Part shown: in pieces, positions 1-10,402 of the stretch
How positions within the stretch are numbered: position 1 is the first letter of the stretch
Layout: every line of letters starts with the position of its first letter
Source of the DNA: Amanita rubescens
Taxonomy: Eukaryota; Basidiomycota; Agaricomycetes; Agaricales; Amanitaceae
Length of the DNA: 60,556 bases
Direction of reading: 5' to 3'
NCBI GenBank assembly: GCA_015039365.1
Contig: WION01000313.1
Coordinates: 1-60,556 of the forward strand
The notes under the pieces: model-generated
Databases searched by the model: none
Told to the model about the DNA's origin: nothing
The model's input: the letters and a program-made list of their open reading frames with translations, nothing else
Translations under genes and position numbers: made by a program

Positions 1-999
1 GACGCTACCTTGAGCATCAGCGGCCTCCCTCTCCGCGGTAGCGATGGGCATGCCGAGCGCAGCAGTGAGGAGGCGACGGACATAGTGTGTGGGGTTGGTG
101 TCGTCGGTGACGCGAAGAAGGTGTGGACCTGACAGCTTCTCCACGGCTCCCTCGTACCATTCGACCACCGCACCTTCGACTCCATTGGCCTTGAGAAGAG
201 CGAGGATCTCCGGGGAAGCGTCGTGTGCGTTCTCGGAGGTGGTGGTAGTGGGATGAGTCGAAATCCAAATCACGACGGGACCGATAGTGTCCTTCCCGTC
301 CTCGCCGTGTGTGACGAAACGAGCTGTCTTGATGGCCGAGTAGCGAATCTTCCAAGTTTTCAAGATCTGGCGGATCTGGGGAGCGACAGTGTCCCAGACA
401 GCGTTGAGCGGCGTGTTAAAGACTCCATAGGCGGTCTTGGTAGAGAGATGAGGATGTCTGCCCTTGGGGATGGGGAAGGGATGTTCGAGGAGATCCGAGC
501 GGTAGAGGAGGTCGGGATGGTCGGGAGAGATACCGTGGTAGTACGTGGTTCTCTCCCAGTCCGAGATAAAGTAGGGGGAGAGAGTGGCACTATCCGTGGC
601 GATGGAGCGGTAGGAAGACGCCTCGCTCAGAGTCGGGGAGGCGGGTGAGACAACAGACTTGCGATGGCCCGAATAGTTGATACACTCGAGCGTGAAAAGT
701 GACAGGTCTAAACGGGAAGTGGTAAGTGTGGTACAGACGCGGAAAGAAGATAAGGGACTCGCCTAAGAGTTCCGGGTGCTCCCTCATCGTCTTCATTGCC
801 TGTACGACGAATTCAGAAACGCCTACAAGGGAGATGGTAAGTGTGGGATAGACACGCAAAATGACTAAGGGATTCGCCTTCTCCCCGAAGACCGGCAGCA
901 TCCAATTCCTCGTCGGTGAATGGAAAAGGTTCTAAGAAAATGCTGGTCAGTGTGGAACAGATGAGGGAAAAGACGGGTTGAGTCACTCGATGGATCCAT
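1..999 (-). CDS. Unidentified multi-exon protein, C-terminus beyond window
   Basis: I do not recognise the family. The start ATG is at 999-997 and opens MDPS, then an intron, then KPFPFTDEELDAAGLRGEGE. A long open stretch (about 690 to 1) reads continuously off the left edge and includes ECINYSGHRKSVVSPASPTL and, further on, SAIKTARFVTHGEDGKDTIG. Composition is protein-like and the frame is consistent across two predicted introns with CCACACTTACCA branch regions. The exact 5' splice site of the third exon is unresolved, because two candidate junctions differ in phase. Upstream (1000-1070) is only a short spacer before the end of the next minus-strand gene. Function unknown. Confidence 0.6.
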
Positions 1000-1070
1000 A
1001 TTGAAGTTGTTCTTGCAGGTAGGAGCCTGAGAGTAGTTGACTGAGGTGCGAAAGGAGCGAGTTGAGCGCG

Positions 1071-1262
1071 TTAGGAGAGGTGGACCTCCTTTTTAGGTTT
1101 TTGTTTCACAGGCGCTTGGGCTTCGCTGAGATCAATTGCGACGCGAGTCGGGAACGTTTTTCTCTCTGCAGTGAGTCTGTACGGTACAAGGTCACAAAGA
1201 CGTCGAGAACTTACCTTCAGGCTCGACAGAGGTCGTAGCAGGCTTAGCGGCTGCCGATGACG
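1071..1262 (-). CDS. 3' end of an unidentified minus-strand gene
   Basis: Two exons splice cleanly. The exon at 1262-1215 (reading SSAAAKPATTSVEPE) has a GTAAGT donor. The exon at 1165-1071 (reading KTFPTRVAIDLSEAQAPVKQ and ending KKEVHLS stop) follows a CTGCAG acceptor. Phases agree. Exons further upstream (to about 1600) could not be joined with confidence: an acidic stretch near 1385-1325 (EDDNIFGSEDK) and an open stretch at 1603-1385 may belong. The product is not recognised; its tail is lysine-rich. Confidence 0.4.
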   Translation of the reverse strand, partial: RHRQPLSLLRPLSSLKVSSRRLCDLVPYRLTAERKTFPTRVAIDLSEAQAPVKQKPKKEVHLS

Positions 1263-2443
1263 CTAAACGTACCAAAGACGATGTGAGTCACTGTCTGGCA
1301 AGAGTTGCATAGAACAACGAACCGTTTCCCTGGGTTTGACTTTGTCCTCACTACCGAATATGTTGTCATCCTCACTCTCGACCTCTATGTATCGAGTGGA
1401 AAGTCTTCGCGATGAAGAAGCCAAGGTTTTAGATCGCTTTGTAGTTTATCAGCTGATGTCAGATGACTACGTTGAGTGACGACATGGTGTTTGGCAACAA
1501 CAGCTGATGCAAACATTTCTTTGGTGCCTAACACGTCGCTTTCCAAAAATGGAACGACGCCAACTACGTGCGATAACTGAAATAACATGATCAGATGATT
1601 CAAGCATTATCATGAGTTTCACATCTTTTTCTTCAAACCGTCCGCCCGATGCAATTTTTCAAGTAACAAATCCGAATAATGGCAACAGTAAATATAAGTT
1701 TGATCACCTTAAGATTTGGGAACCTGCGCCAACGTTCATCAAGGCGATTAGGAGATTCGCCGAGAAATCCCAACAAAGTCAATTGTGTTTCTAGCGCCAA
1801 ACCTTTAAAAGGCTTGAAACCAATTCGATGCTATCATCATGGCCGTGACTTCAGCCATAGAGCAATCATCGGCTATGCTATATATGGCGTGTGACAGTCA
1901 CCAGGCCTCAACGGGCCATATTCGGCTCCCTCTGTGCACCGACGCCCACGGCTCCCGAGCGCCCAGAGCGCTGTTATAACCAAGACCACCACAGCGATAC
2001 CCACAAATCATGCCGCCCATGTATGTGCACTTCTATGTTTAATAACCTCGTTAATCCAAACTCTCCAGAGAATTCGAAGTTCAAGTCCCTGAGTAGGTAA
2101 CATCACCCTGACGCTTTGTTCGCGAGTCAAATTCAACGTCATCAGGTTCGTTCCACCTCCAAAAGCATATGCGGTGTCCGTAAAGCCAATTTACGCGTCT
2201 GGGTCGCGAAATGAGGATGTATCCCACGAGTACGAGGAGAAGCAGCCGGAGGGGAGAGGGCGCCGTATCTCAAAGTCAAGCAAGGGGGAGAACAAGAAAC
2301 CCAAGAATCACTCACAAGACCGCGCGATCAACTTCTCGAACCTTTCATTCCTCCAAGCGAACTGTCATAAAACAGGAATACATCACTATAGGGAGCTCCG
2401 CGGTCATCCACTTCGGGAAATATTCCAGTTCCTGGGTTTGGCT
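1263..2443. other. Mostly unassigned stretch upstream of the metacaspase
   Basis: The only open frames are under about 90 codons and show no recognisable motif, apart from possible 5' exons of the preceding minus-strand gene near 1320-1600. The last 200 bases are the probable promoter and 5' leader of the metacaspase gene. No TATA box that I would defend. Confidence 0.4.
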
Positions 2444-4076
2444 ATGCCAAATCCTCGATTCATAAGCTCGAAATGTACTGGAAAAAGGAAAGCGTTATGT
2501 GTTAGTAACGCGTGTCTCCGCGGACAGACTAGCCGAGTCGCTCACCACCTCGACAGATTGGTATTAACTATTTGGGGCAAAGGAACGAATTAAAAGGCTG
2601 TGTTAATGATGCTTTAAACGTTCGAAAGTTTTTGATGCGTAAGTGGTCTGTTCTGCGATACGCGCCCGTCATGCTAACTTCAGCGCCGCGTTAGAGAACT
2701 ATGGGTTTCGATCAAGCCAAATCATGATATTAACGGACGACAACCGTGACCCTCGGCTTCATCCCACCCGCCAGAATATGATTGGTGGTATGCAATGGCT
2801 AGTTGAGGGCGCTCAGCCTCATGACTCACTATTTATACATTGTGGGTGTTATCACCATGGCGCATCGGTTTGCTTATATCATCTAGATTCGGGACACGGA
2901 GGACAGAAAAAGGCCGAAGATGATGAAGAAGCAGATGGACTAGACGAAGGTAAACCCATCCATCACTGTTATCCGTACACCTCTCCACGATGATATGCCG
3001 CCTAGTCATATTTCCCCTGGACTTCAAAAAGAATGGTGACATCATAGACAACGTGAGTGATTCAGTTTGGTATTTCTACTAATCACGCAAACAACGTCGT
3101 TCTATATAGGAATTGAACAAGATACTGGTAGGCCTATCAAACGCAGTCACTCCGATCATGACCTTCAACACCCGATGCTTTGTAGGTCCAACCACTACCG
3201 CCCGGCTGTAGATTAACGGTGAGTCTATTACCCCCAACTTCCATAATCTTTCACACTTATTGGTATTAGGGTTTGTTTGATGTAAGTTACGTTATGTACA
3301 GCTCAATGCCACCGTCCTTACGATCCGGTACCGGTATTAGTGCTGTCACTCCGGTACTGTGCTCGGTAAGTTCCATTGATCGCGGCATGCACGAATAGAC
3401 ACATGACCCATTCCCTTCTGGCAGATTTGCCATACTTGGTACGTTCAACGATCGATCATACATCCAACTGGGTTGACGTTTGTTCTATTCTCTTCTCTTC
3501 ACAGCATTCTGCCCATGGGCGTATCAAAAAGACACACATCAGCAAGCGAGCGAGGCGCCGCGATCCACCTCCAGCTGACGTTGTACGATTTTTTAGTACT
3601 TGTTGTCATATTCAACGTGGAAAGGAACTTTTTCTCAGATATGTTTCTCGGCATGCAAGGATGACGAAAAGAGTGCTGATACTTTCGAAGGCGGGATGTA
3701 TGTCGGCGCGATGAGCTATGTGAGTGTTTTTCCCATACCCCCGGATTTGAACGTTTCTCAAGGTGATCAGTAGGGTTTGATACAGGTTTTGAGTCAGTTC
3801 GCTTTTGCTCATAAGTGTTGGAACTGAACACGATGGTCAAGGTAGAGGAAAATCCTAATCAAACTTACGATCAAGTATTAGAGTCGGTCCGGTACGTTGG
3901 ACAGTCTCTCGAGTCATATCGTCCGTTGATCTGACCATTTTGCAGTAATCTCTTACGACCAAAGTACAAGCAGAAACCCCAACTGGGTGCAACGAACCTC
4001 GTCGTACGATCGCTATCTTGTTTTTTTTCACGCGCTCACAACGTCTTAGGATCTCCAGGCCAAGTTCATTCTTTAA
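2444..4076 (+). CDS. Metacaspase (caspase-like cysteine protease, type I)
   Basis: The family cleaves after Arg/Lys and is Ca2+-dependent, acting in fungal stress responses, protein quality control and cell death. Spliced by eye from at least 14 exons: CTGKRKALC, then IGINYLGQRNELKGCVND, ILTDDNRD, the catalytic-His motif IHYSGHGGQ (His at about 2890), PLPPGCRLT, GLFD joined to CCHSGTVL (catalytic Cys in D-C-C-H-S-G, where the family usually has D-S-C-H-S-G), DLPYL, ACKDDEKSADTFEGGMYVGA, then NPNQTYDQVLESVRNLL and a last exon DLQAKFIL stop (4050-4076). Nearly all junctions are GT-AG and in phase. The junction after the exon ending at 3719 is not resolved and may hide a frameshift. Several exons are tiny (12, 14 and 18 nt). 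Start 2444 (MPNPRF) is the first in-frame ATG before CTGKRKALC; a longer N-terminus from an upstream exon is possible. Confidence 0.88.
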
Positions 4077-4530
4077 TGATGCCTGAAGGAGGAATCCTTG
4101 AACGCGTATCCATGATGGACCTGTCTGGATGCCTTCAAGTTAGCCGTACGCCACGAGGCTGGACTATACCGAATTTGTCATAAGGTTGTCTAGGGCGTCC
4201 CTGGAACGACTGGTTGAGTCACCGGTTCTGACGTCGAAAGGGCATTTTGATAGGGACGTTATCAACCGGAACCGTAGTGGATATGTCAAGTGGGAATTTG
4301 ATTACATTACAGAATGTGGGTAACACAGGATAAGATAAGATAATGCGATTGTCATAAAATTTGCCTGTCAGCTGTGGAAACACAAGAGGGCTACGTGGAC
4401 GACCAATCATAATTCGGGGGCGAGTACTACTTAAATAAAGTCATATTACGGAGGTCATGGAATTGATCCCAGAACATATTTCAGCGCCTAGGCGGCGGCC
4501 GCCAGCTTTTGTTTTATTCAAATAGTATTT
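4077..4530. other. Intergenic, convergent 3' ends
   Basis: Lies between the stop of the metacaspase (+) and the stop of the F-box gene (-). Nothing recognisable; presumably holds both 3' untranslated regions and polyadenylation sites. Confidence 0.5.
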
Positions 4531-6170
4531 TCACCGCCCGCCGATAGATGAGGCGTTCTCGGTCACGAGAAATTCCTGGCACAACCTTCCATTTGCGAAC
4601 AAGGCAAATCGTCCAACTTCTGCCTCTTGCAAAGCCGCAATACTATCCCCAGGGAAAAGGTCGACCTCCGTTGCCCTATATTCTAACGTGAGACACTTTA
4701 GCGCCCGTGCGCCGCCAGTGCCATTACGCCCGACAACCGCCTCGACGACATTCTTTGAGTCCACGTCGCGGCAGTGAAGAGCTGTAAGATCCGGACAAAC
4801 TGCTTCTTCCGGTCCGTGGAGGCGCGAGTTCAGGGAAAGCACAGCCTCATCATTCGTGTCGCCAAGGACGAGGCGTTCCAGACTGATCATGTAGCCCAGA
4901 AACGATGAAAAATCGTCCCGTCCAGCGCACAGCCCCCTCAGCTCGAGACTGGTAATCTGGTCGAGCGGGACACCCGGGGAGCTGTAACCAGGGGCTGCGG
5001 CGATGGTGCGCATCCGATTGCTTGTCAGGAACTTTAATACCGCGGACGCGTTACGTTCCTCCTCATATGGATCCAACGTCAACGATACGTCTTCTATCTC
5101 CATTTCTCGGAGTGCGGGGAGGCGGAACAAAGATAGTAGGTCAACGGCATACGTTACGTCAACGAATCCGATTGCAAAGCAAGTCAGACGCTCTAAGGTG
5201 ATCACAGGATGGATGATTGGCGATGGGGTACGCCGCGGAGAGTCCAGTCGTGGTGACTGAGGTTGATTTTCGTATTCTGGAAACCGGGGACCGGAGCCGA
5301 TAAGCGACAGTTTGGTCAGGTGAGGGCAGGCGGAGAGCATATCTAAGAATTCGTCAAGTGACGGCATGACATCGCTGGCGTGATATTTGAGTTCAAGTTG
5401 ATGAAGGTTGACGAGATGGGAGCGGCTCCAATCGATGTGCACACCCACGAGTGACACCTTGCGGAGTTGGGTTAATGGGATCTCTCCAAACAGCTTTAGC
5501 GGTGGTCGGAGAGATTCAGGCTTGAAGACTTCTCCCTTGCCGGCGAAATACGCGTTGCACCGGGATAGGCTTAGCGAGCTGAGCATTGGCGCAGACTCGA
5601 CCGAACAGCTCGTCGTGAGCAAAAATGTGAATATCGGGAGCCAAGTGTCTGTCAGCACCGCAAGATTGCGCCAACGGGAAACGTGAGGAAGGAGTGTGCG
5701 AATGACCATGGTCATTTCGCGGAATCCAAATTGATGCGTATCCTCTTCTTCCCAGTCCCATTGAGGGTCCCGAAAATCGAGTTGAATGTCGATAGGATGG
5801 GACTTTGACCTGAGCAAACGAATATTCGTTTCCAGAAGCTGTGCGCGCGTCAAAGGAAATGTCATGGCAATATTGCACCACAAGACACTGTTGGCGAGTG
5901 CAACGGCCGCCCATCGTTTGCAAATGTGAGTGAATAGTCTTGGAGATATTTGCGATTCGTTTGATTCGCGGTTTCGTGTGAGGCAGAGGTGAAAGATATG
6001 CGCTAATACCTCATCTGGCAAGAGGTGTGTTGGAGAGGACGAAAGGGACCATGCCTTCCGGTTTGTACCGTCGTTAGCCACGTCTGCTGTGGTAATGACT
6101 CTGCGTGGGATCATTAGTCGGGAGTACATCGAGGTTCTGGCACTTACGTTGGATGAGGCATCGGGTTCAT
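4531..6170 (-). CDS. F-box-like domain protein with leucine-rich C-terminal part
   Basis: Probably an SCF ubiquitin-ligase substrate receptor that binds Skp1 through the N-terminal F-box. The F-box-like motif THLLPDEVLAHIFHLCLT lies about 35 residues from the N-terminus. The rest (~450 residues) carries irregular leucine-rich segments such as LTKLSLIGSG and ITSLELRGLC. A short first exon (ATG at 6170, MNPMPHPT) joins the long exon at 6100 across a 47-nt GTAAGT...CGCAG intron in correct phase, which I prefer to the ATG at 6129 because that one lies inside the intron. Such genes are strongly expanded in Agaricomycetes. Specific substrate unknown. No damage seen. Confidence 0.85.
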
Positions 6171-6214
6171 ATGAAGTGGGTTTAGAGGGGGAGTAATAAA
6201 CGTCGCTCCGTCCC

Positions 6215-6229
6215 GTATTTATTTATAAT
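6215..6229 (-). promoter_or_regulatory. TATA-like box of the F-box gene
   Basis: On the minus strand this reads ATTATAAATAAATAC, about 45-60 bp upstream of the start codon. A match to the consensus only. Confidence 0.45.
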
Positions 6230-6235
6230 CCAGTT

Positions 6236-7386
6236 GATATGCGTGCGAGTGTTTACCCCTAACGGTGACCAACCTAGACCTCTCAACGTAGCACCTTTTT
6301 GCAAGCGGTCTGGAGTTGAAACAAGAAAACAATGGCAGTCTGGCCGAGCATCAAAATAGTTCTATATACCTGCGAGTAATTGTGCGTGTATCGGCCTCGT
6401 GGATGGCGTTAACGTGACTGTGGGCGCAAGACTTCCACCCTGCACGGTCGTAGAATCGATTTTGGAGAACGATGGATTCGCCAAACTTTTGTGGATATCA
6501 GCAACCATCTGCCTGAATGGCTGGACAGTGCGGTTACCTTTCACCTGGCAGATGATAAGCCCCCAAGATCGAGTGAGTCATGATGCATGATGGATATAGG
6601 GGCACTTTACCTTGTTTAAGAATCTCCGCTCCTCACTGGGTCCGCCTGACAGCGAAGAAGACAACAAAGCCCGCCTGCTTATCGATTGACGATATATAAC
6701 GTGGCGCGTCGGGATCAATTCAGCCACGACTCCTGCGAGGATGAGATTGACATCCCACCCCGTCATCCGGTTGCCCTAAATGGTCTTCCCACACAGCATC
6801 ATCACTCTGGACAGCCACCGCCCGCGCCAGCGATAAGAGCTCAAACGAGTAACGCTGGGTGAGAGTTGCCTTATTCTCAACAAAGGCAAAGGCATAAAAG
6901 CGCGGTGACGTTTTGGGTCCCTGGAAATTCCAATCACGCTACTAGCCGTTCCTCCGGGAATCAACTGTGGAGTCGTGAGCGCGGTTGAAACCTATAAGTA
7001 CGGTACTTACCATTGTTTGATGGCCAACCTGTCAACCTGTTGATCGGTGCAGTTACCCTAATAGAGTACAAAGACATTACCACACTTGTCAAAGTGTTAT
7101 TGGCGGCCGTTAGAAAAGGGCTACGACTCACTTTGAATGTCACGCCCCATCATCTGGCCGCCGCTCTGCATAGGTATGTTGCCAAGGGCGCGTTTTGACA
7201 GATGCCAGCCACATCCCCTACAGAGAGTACCACACAAGCATCGTGGCAATCACACGCCCATTCAGTTCCATGCTTTTGGTGCCCTTACTCTTCGCTTCAG
7301 ACATCAGAAAGACCTGCAAGGACTAGCACGAGTGTTCATTCATAGCCAGAGACAACAAAGCATGTGAAGTTACGCCTAGAATCAAA
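6236..7386. other. Region with possible gene remnants, no intact gene
   Basis: On the plus strand around 6445-6560 one frame reads RWIRQTFVDISNHLPEWLDS followed by AVTFHLADDKPP, which looks like real coding sequence but is closed on both sides by stops. Around 7013-7198 an open stretch contains RLTLNVTPHHLAAALHRY; the TPHHL motif occurs in dihydroorotase/allantoinase-type amidohydrolases. Neither piece extends into a full domain, so I regard both as relics or chance. Confidence 0.25.
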
Positions 7387-8781
7387 TTACTCGTACGCGG
7401 CGTTCAGGAACTGGAGCAGCTCCTGACGGTTTGCATCCCTCTCATGATCCTCTCTGCCCTTCTTGACCTTTAATTTTATCTGGTATACCGATGGTTAGCT
7501 AGGCATCGTCTCAAAGTATAATCATACCTTCTTGCCAGTAAGAATGCTTCGTCGCTCCTCCTTGTCCTTATCCTTATCCTTCTTCTGGGATTTGTCTTTC
7601 TTTCGTTTATCCTTCTTCTTCCTCTTCTTCTCGCGCTCCTCGGAAGAAGACGTGGACCCACTCCTACTCCGAGTCCTACTTCTATGCCTGTGCTTCCTCT
7701 TGGACGAAGAATGAGGCGAGCGCTCAGAAGCCCTTCTGCCTCCAGCCTGGCTGTCGCTCGAACGAGACCTAAATCCTTTGGTACCACGATAAGACGAGCT
7801 TTCGGAACCGGAACTGCTACTTTCGTCCCGACTCGAATGCGTCGGTGATCGTTCGCGTGGACGGCCCCGCTCAACGACTGGACGATGACCGTGACGGTCA
7901 TCATCCTTTCCATCATAGCGGTCATACCCGGACCGACCGCCGGACACGTGCGACTGATGGCGGCGGTCGTTGTCGTTGTCGTTGTCACCCTACAACACCA
8001 TATCCAACATCCGAGGGTATAGTGTATAGTTCATGTAATCGCCAAAGTCATTGCCATACGTACAGGGCAAACGCGTACCTTCGAATGTTAGTTATGCCTG
8101 TAACAAGCAAAGCGTATACGTACAATGTTGTTCGCCCTAGAGCTGCTTGTTCTTGAGACTTCGCTGTGTCTTGGACCGTCATCGCATTTCTAGAGGGTGG
8201 TGGATTAAAAGACTGGGAAAGACTGGTTTCGAGAACGTACGCACTCTGTGATGTCTGTGCCGCTCTACTTCGTCTTCTACGTGCTTGCCGTTCCCATGAG
8301 TATGTTCCTGAAACGAGATGTTGCTAGCTCGTCCATGATGCAAGAAGAAAAAAAGTACCTCGTGTTCCTTGTGAAGATAATATCTTCCACGAGTGTCTAG
8401 GTGCTTGCCGTTCCCATGAGTATGTTCCTGAAACGAGATGTTGCTAGCTCGCCCATGATGCAAGAAGAAAAAAAGTACCTCGTGTTCCTTGCGAAGATAA
8501 TATCTTCCATGAGTGTTTCCATCGTCCCATCCGCGCATATATCCACCTGGGCGCTTGTTATTCACGTCCCGTCCGTTTCCCTTATGGTCATGACGATAAC
8601 TGCGGTCATGCCTGCTTCTGTAGCGTTCAGATTCATCCGGACATCTATGAGTTTCAGGGTCTTGGCTTCTCCCTAGCAACGACGGCAATGAGATGAACCG
8701 AAGTCATCCGGATCCAACCATACCTGAAGGCCTTTTCAGGTCATCATAATCTGTGGGCGCCTTGTCCCGCCGGTGGCTCAT
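7387..8781 (-). CDS. SR/KR-rich nuclear protein with duplicated exon
   Basis: Seven exons splice in phase: 8781-8724 (MSHRRDKAPTDYDDLKRPS), 8672-8479, 8427-8359, 8307-8245, 8189-8124, 7989-7528, 7479-7387. The long sixth exon is arginine/serine-rich, with stretches such as KRKHRHRSRTRSRS, then lysine/aspartate-rich (EKKRKKKDKRKKDKSQKK), and ends GKK. The last exon reads IKLKVKKGREDHERDANRQE and ends LLQFLNAAYE. Such composition is typical of splicing-associated or other RNA-binding nuclear proteins, but I do not recognise a named family. Exons 3 and 4 derive from a 120-bp tandem duplication (see 8281-8520) that adds 23 residues in frame. Arrangement is divergent from nothing nearby; the next gene (phosphatase) is on the same strand. 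Confidence 0.75.
8281..8520. repeat. 120-bp tandem duplication containing one exon and one intron
   Basis: 8281-8400 and 8401-8520 are aligned base for base and differ at only a handful of positions. On the minus strand each unit holds a complete 51-nt intron (GTAC...TTTCAG) and 69 nt of exon, so the copy adds an in-frame 23-residue repeat (core RGRYYLHKEHE then HTHGNGKH). Confidence 0.95.
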
Positions 8782-8983
8782 GGTCAATGGACCCGCCAGA
8801 CGCTGTAAATCGGGAGCAGAAATGAATTGTTTGTTCTTGTTATGCTACAGCTTGTATATGTACGACCCATGACCCAAAACATTGACAAATAGCCCTAGAA
8901 GGATGAAATGAAACGGTATCACGAAAAAGACCCTGGATAGCAGAAAATGGAATGGTATGCGGTATGCGTGATGTATGACGATT

Positions 8984-9604
8984 CTAGGCAACTGGTGCAA
9001 CGGTGCACGTTGTATCCGTGCGTTTAAACTTGAGCACAAAGTCATACTGGGCACCTGTTTCTGGACTCTGCGAGATCCGCTTCGATTTCGGAACGGTCTT
9101 CCACAACGCATCAACGATAGACAGCGCCTCCTGTCCGTCCCTGGCAATGTGGCTGTGTACAAGCCAGCAACCAACCAATGTACCTGTTCTTCCGACACCG
9201 CCTCGACAATGAATTGCGGATATCCTTCCTCGAAGTTCGTTATCCTCCAACACGCTCATAACCTGATGGACAAGCTGCAAAGATGTAGGAAGACCCCTAT
9301 CCCGTATAGGGAAGCAGTGGTATTCGATAGCGGAGGGGTCAATTCCTTGTTGCATTGCGCGCTGTCCCAAAACTTCATCGTAAGGTTGGAGCTCCCCGCG
9401 CTCCGTCAGGTCAATAAAAGTGCGTATGCCCGCTCTGAGCAGCGCGTCGATTTTGGAATTGTATTGCTCCCTGGGATCCCATGGAAACTCGCACGCGAGT
9501 AGGAAAGGAGTCGCCCAATATGAGTTTGGTATAGGACGTGGAAGGACGGAACGTGTGGTAAAATGAGAAGAGTATAGAGCGTTCGCGGTACTGCAGGAAG
9601 CCAT
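8984..9604 (-). CDS. Protein tyrosine / dual-specificity phosphatase
   Basis: A single-exon frame of 206 residues. The CX5R signature HCRGGVGRT is at residues 132-140 (nucleophile Cys133, phosphate-binding Arg139), and the likely general acid Asp102 sits in FPIRDRGLP. The family dephosphorylates phosphotyrosine (sometimes also Ser/Thr) by a cysteinyl-phosphate intermediate. The N-terminal part contains FDL-like IDLTERGEL, common in atypical PTPs of this type. No signal peptide or membrane segment. Start 9604 (MASCSTAN) is the first ATG of the frame. Confidence 0.85.
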   Translation of the reverse strand: MASCSTANALYSSHFTTRSVLPRPIPNSYWATPFLLACEFPWDPREQYNSKIDALLRAGIRTFIDLTERGELQPYDEVLGQRAMQQGIDPSAIEYHCFPIRDRGLPTSLQLVHQVMSVLEDNELRGRISAIHCRGGVGRTGTLVGCWLVHSHIARDGQEALSIVDALWKTVPKSKRISQSPETGAQYDFVLKFKRTDTTCTVAPVA

Positions 9605-9647
9605 ACTTAGGGCGTTTTAGGAGGAAAAAAAAGGGAGAGGGCAACGC

Positions 9648-9657
9648 CCCTTATAAA
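9648..9657 (-). promoter_or_regulatory. TATA-like box of the phosphatase gene
   Basis: Minus strand reads GGTTTATAAG about 45 bp upstream of the ATG at 9604. Consensus match only. Confidence 0.4.
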
Positions 9658-10402
9658 CCACAGCCACAGCCACGGACCTAGATCCGCGCGCCGATGAACT
9701 TGAATTGCCACCCCCCGAGCTATTTTAAAATAAACTTGGAGCCAGAACACGGGGTTACAATGTAACACTTACAGGATACCTGCTATCTAAATTCCCTCGG
9801 CGCTCCGAGTTGTGCTCCCAAAAATGCAATCTATGACGCTGGTAGCGCTGGTAGTCGGACGGGATTCGCATGTTGTGCGGCACGTTGTAGAGCGTCCTTC
9901 ACGCTTGACAGATTGCTTGCACGCCCGAGCCAACAAGTCCAGAACATGTGTCAAATAGAAGTATCTTTCCTTTATTGTTGAGTTGTTCCCCTCCGTTTCA
10001 GCCGAATATAAGCAGCGCCCAAATCAGCTAGTAGGAGAACCCTGGAGCTGTTCCTAAGAGACGGACCGCAAGCGAACCCGACGTTATCGTAACTCTACTA
10101 ATAAGGCTTACAACTGTCTCTAGGCTTAGGTCAATGAAATTCGGTTGGTACTAGTTCAACCTTCTGGGCTCGGCGAGTCCGTCTTGCCGTATCACATTGC
10201 ACATTGCACATCACCATGTGGGCCTTCCATGTTCACCGCCCTTCATCTCGGGAGACGCTTGATATTGTGCGACCCCATCGCCCTTTGGTACCACCTCGGT
10301 ATTGTAGTCCGCGGAGAGTATAGTGTTATGTTTGTCATCCCCCTGGCGACGAGTAAGTAGGAAACCCTTCGGAACATGCCGTGACCAAGACCGTTCTTAC
10401 CA
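9658..10402. other. Divergent intergenic region
   Basis: Lies between the phosphatase (-) and the ChaC-type gene (+). Short open frames only, none recognisable. Presumably carries both promoters. Confidence 0.4.

Noticed and set aside
6445..6560. Possible glycosyltransferase (GT90-like) remnant
   Set aside because: The frame looks coding but is short, and the similarity rests on general impression; kept only as an unassigned remnant.
7013..7198. Dihydroorotase-like motif VTPHHL
   Set aside because: Only one short motif, no metal-binding HxH or carboxylated Lys region nearby; too little to call a gene.
7532..7714. Plus-strand hydrophobic frame (LSLSLSFFWDLSFFRLSFFF)
   Set aside because: Exact antisense of the Lys-rich part of the SR-like exon.
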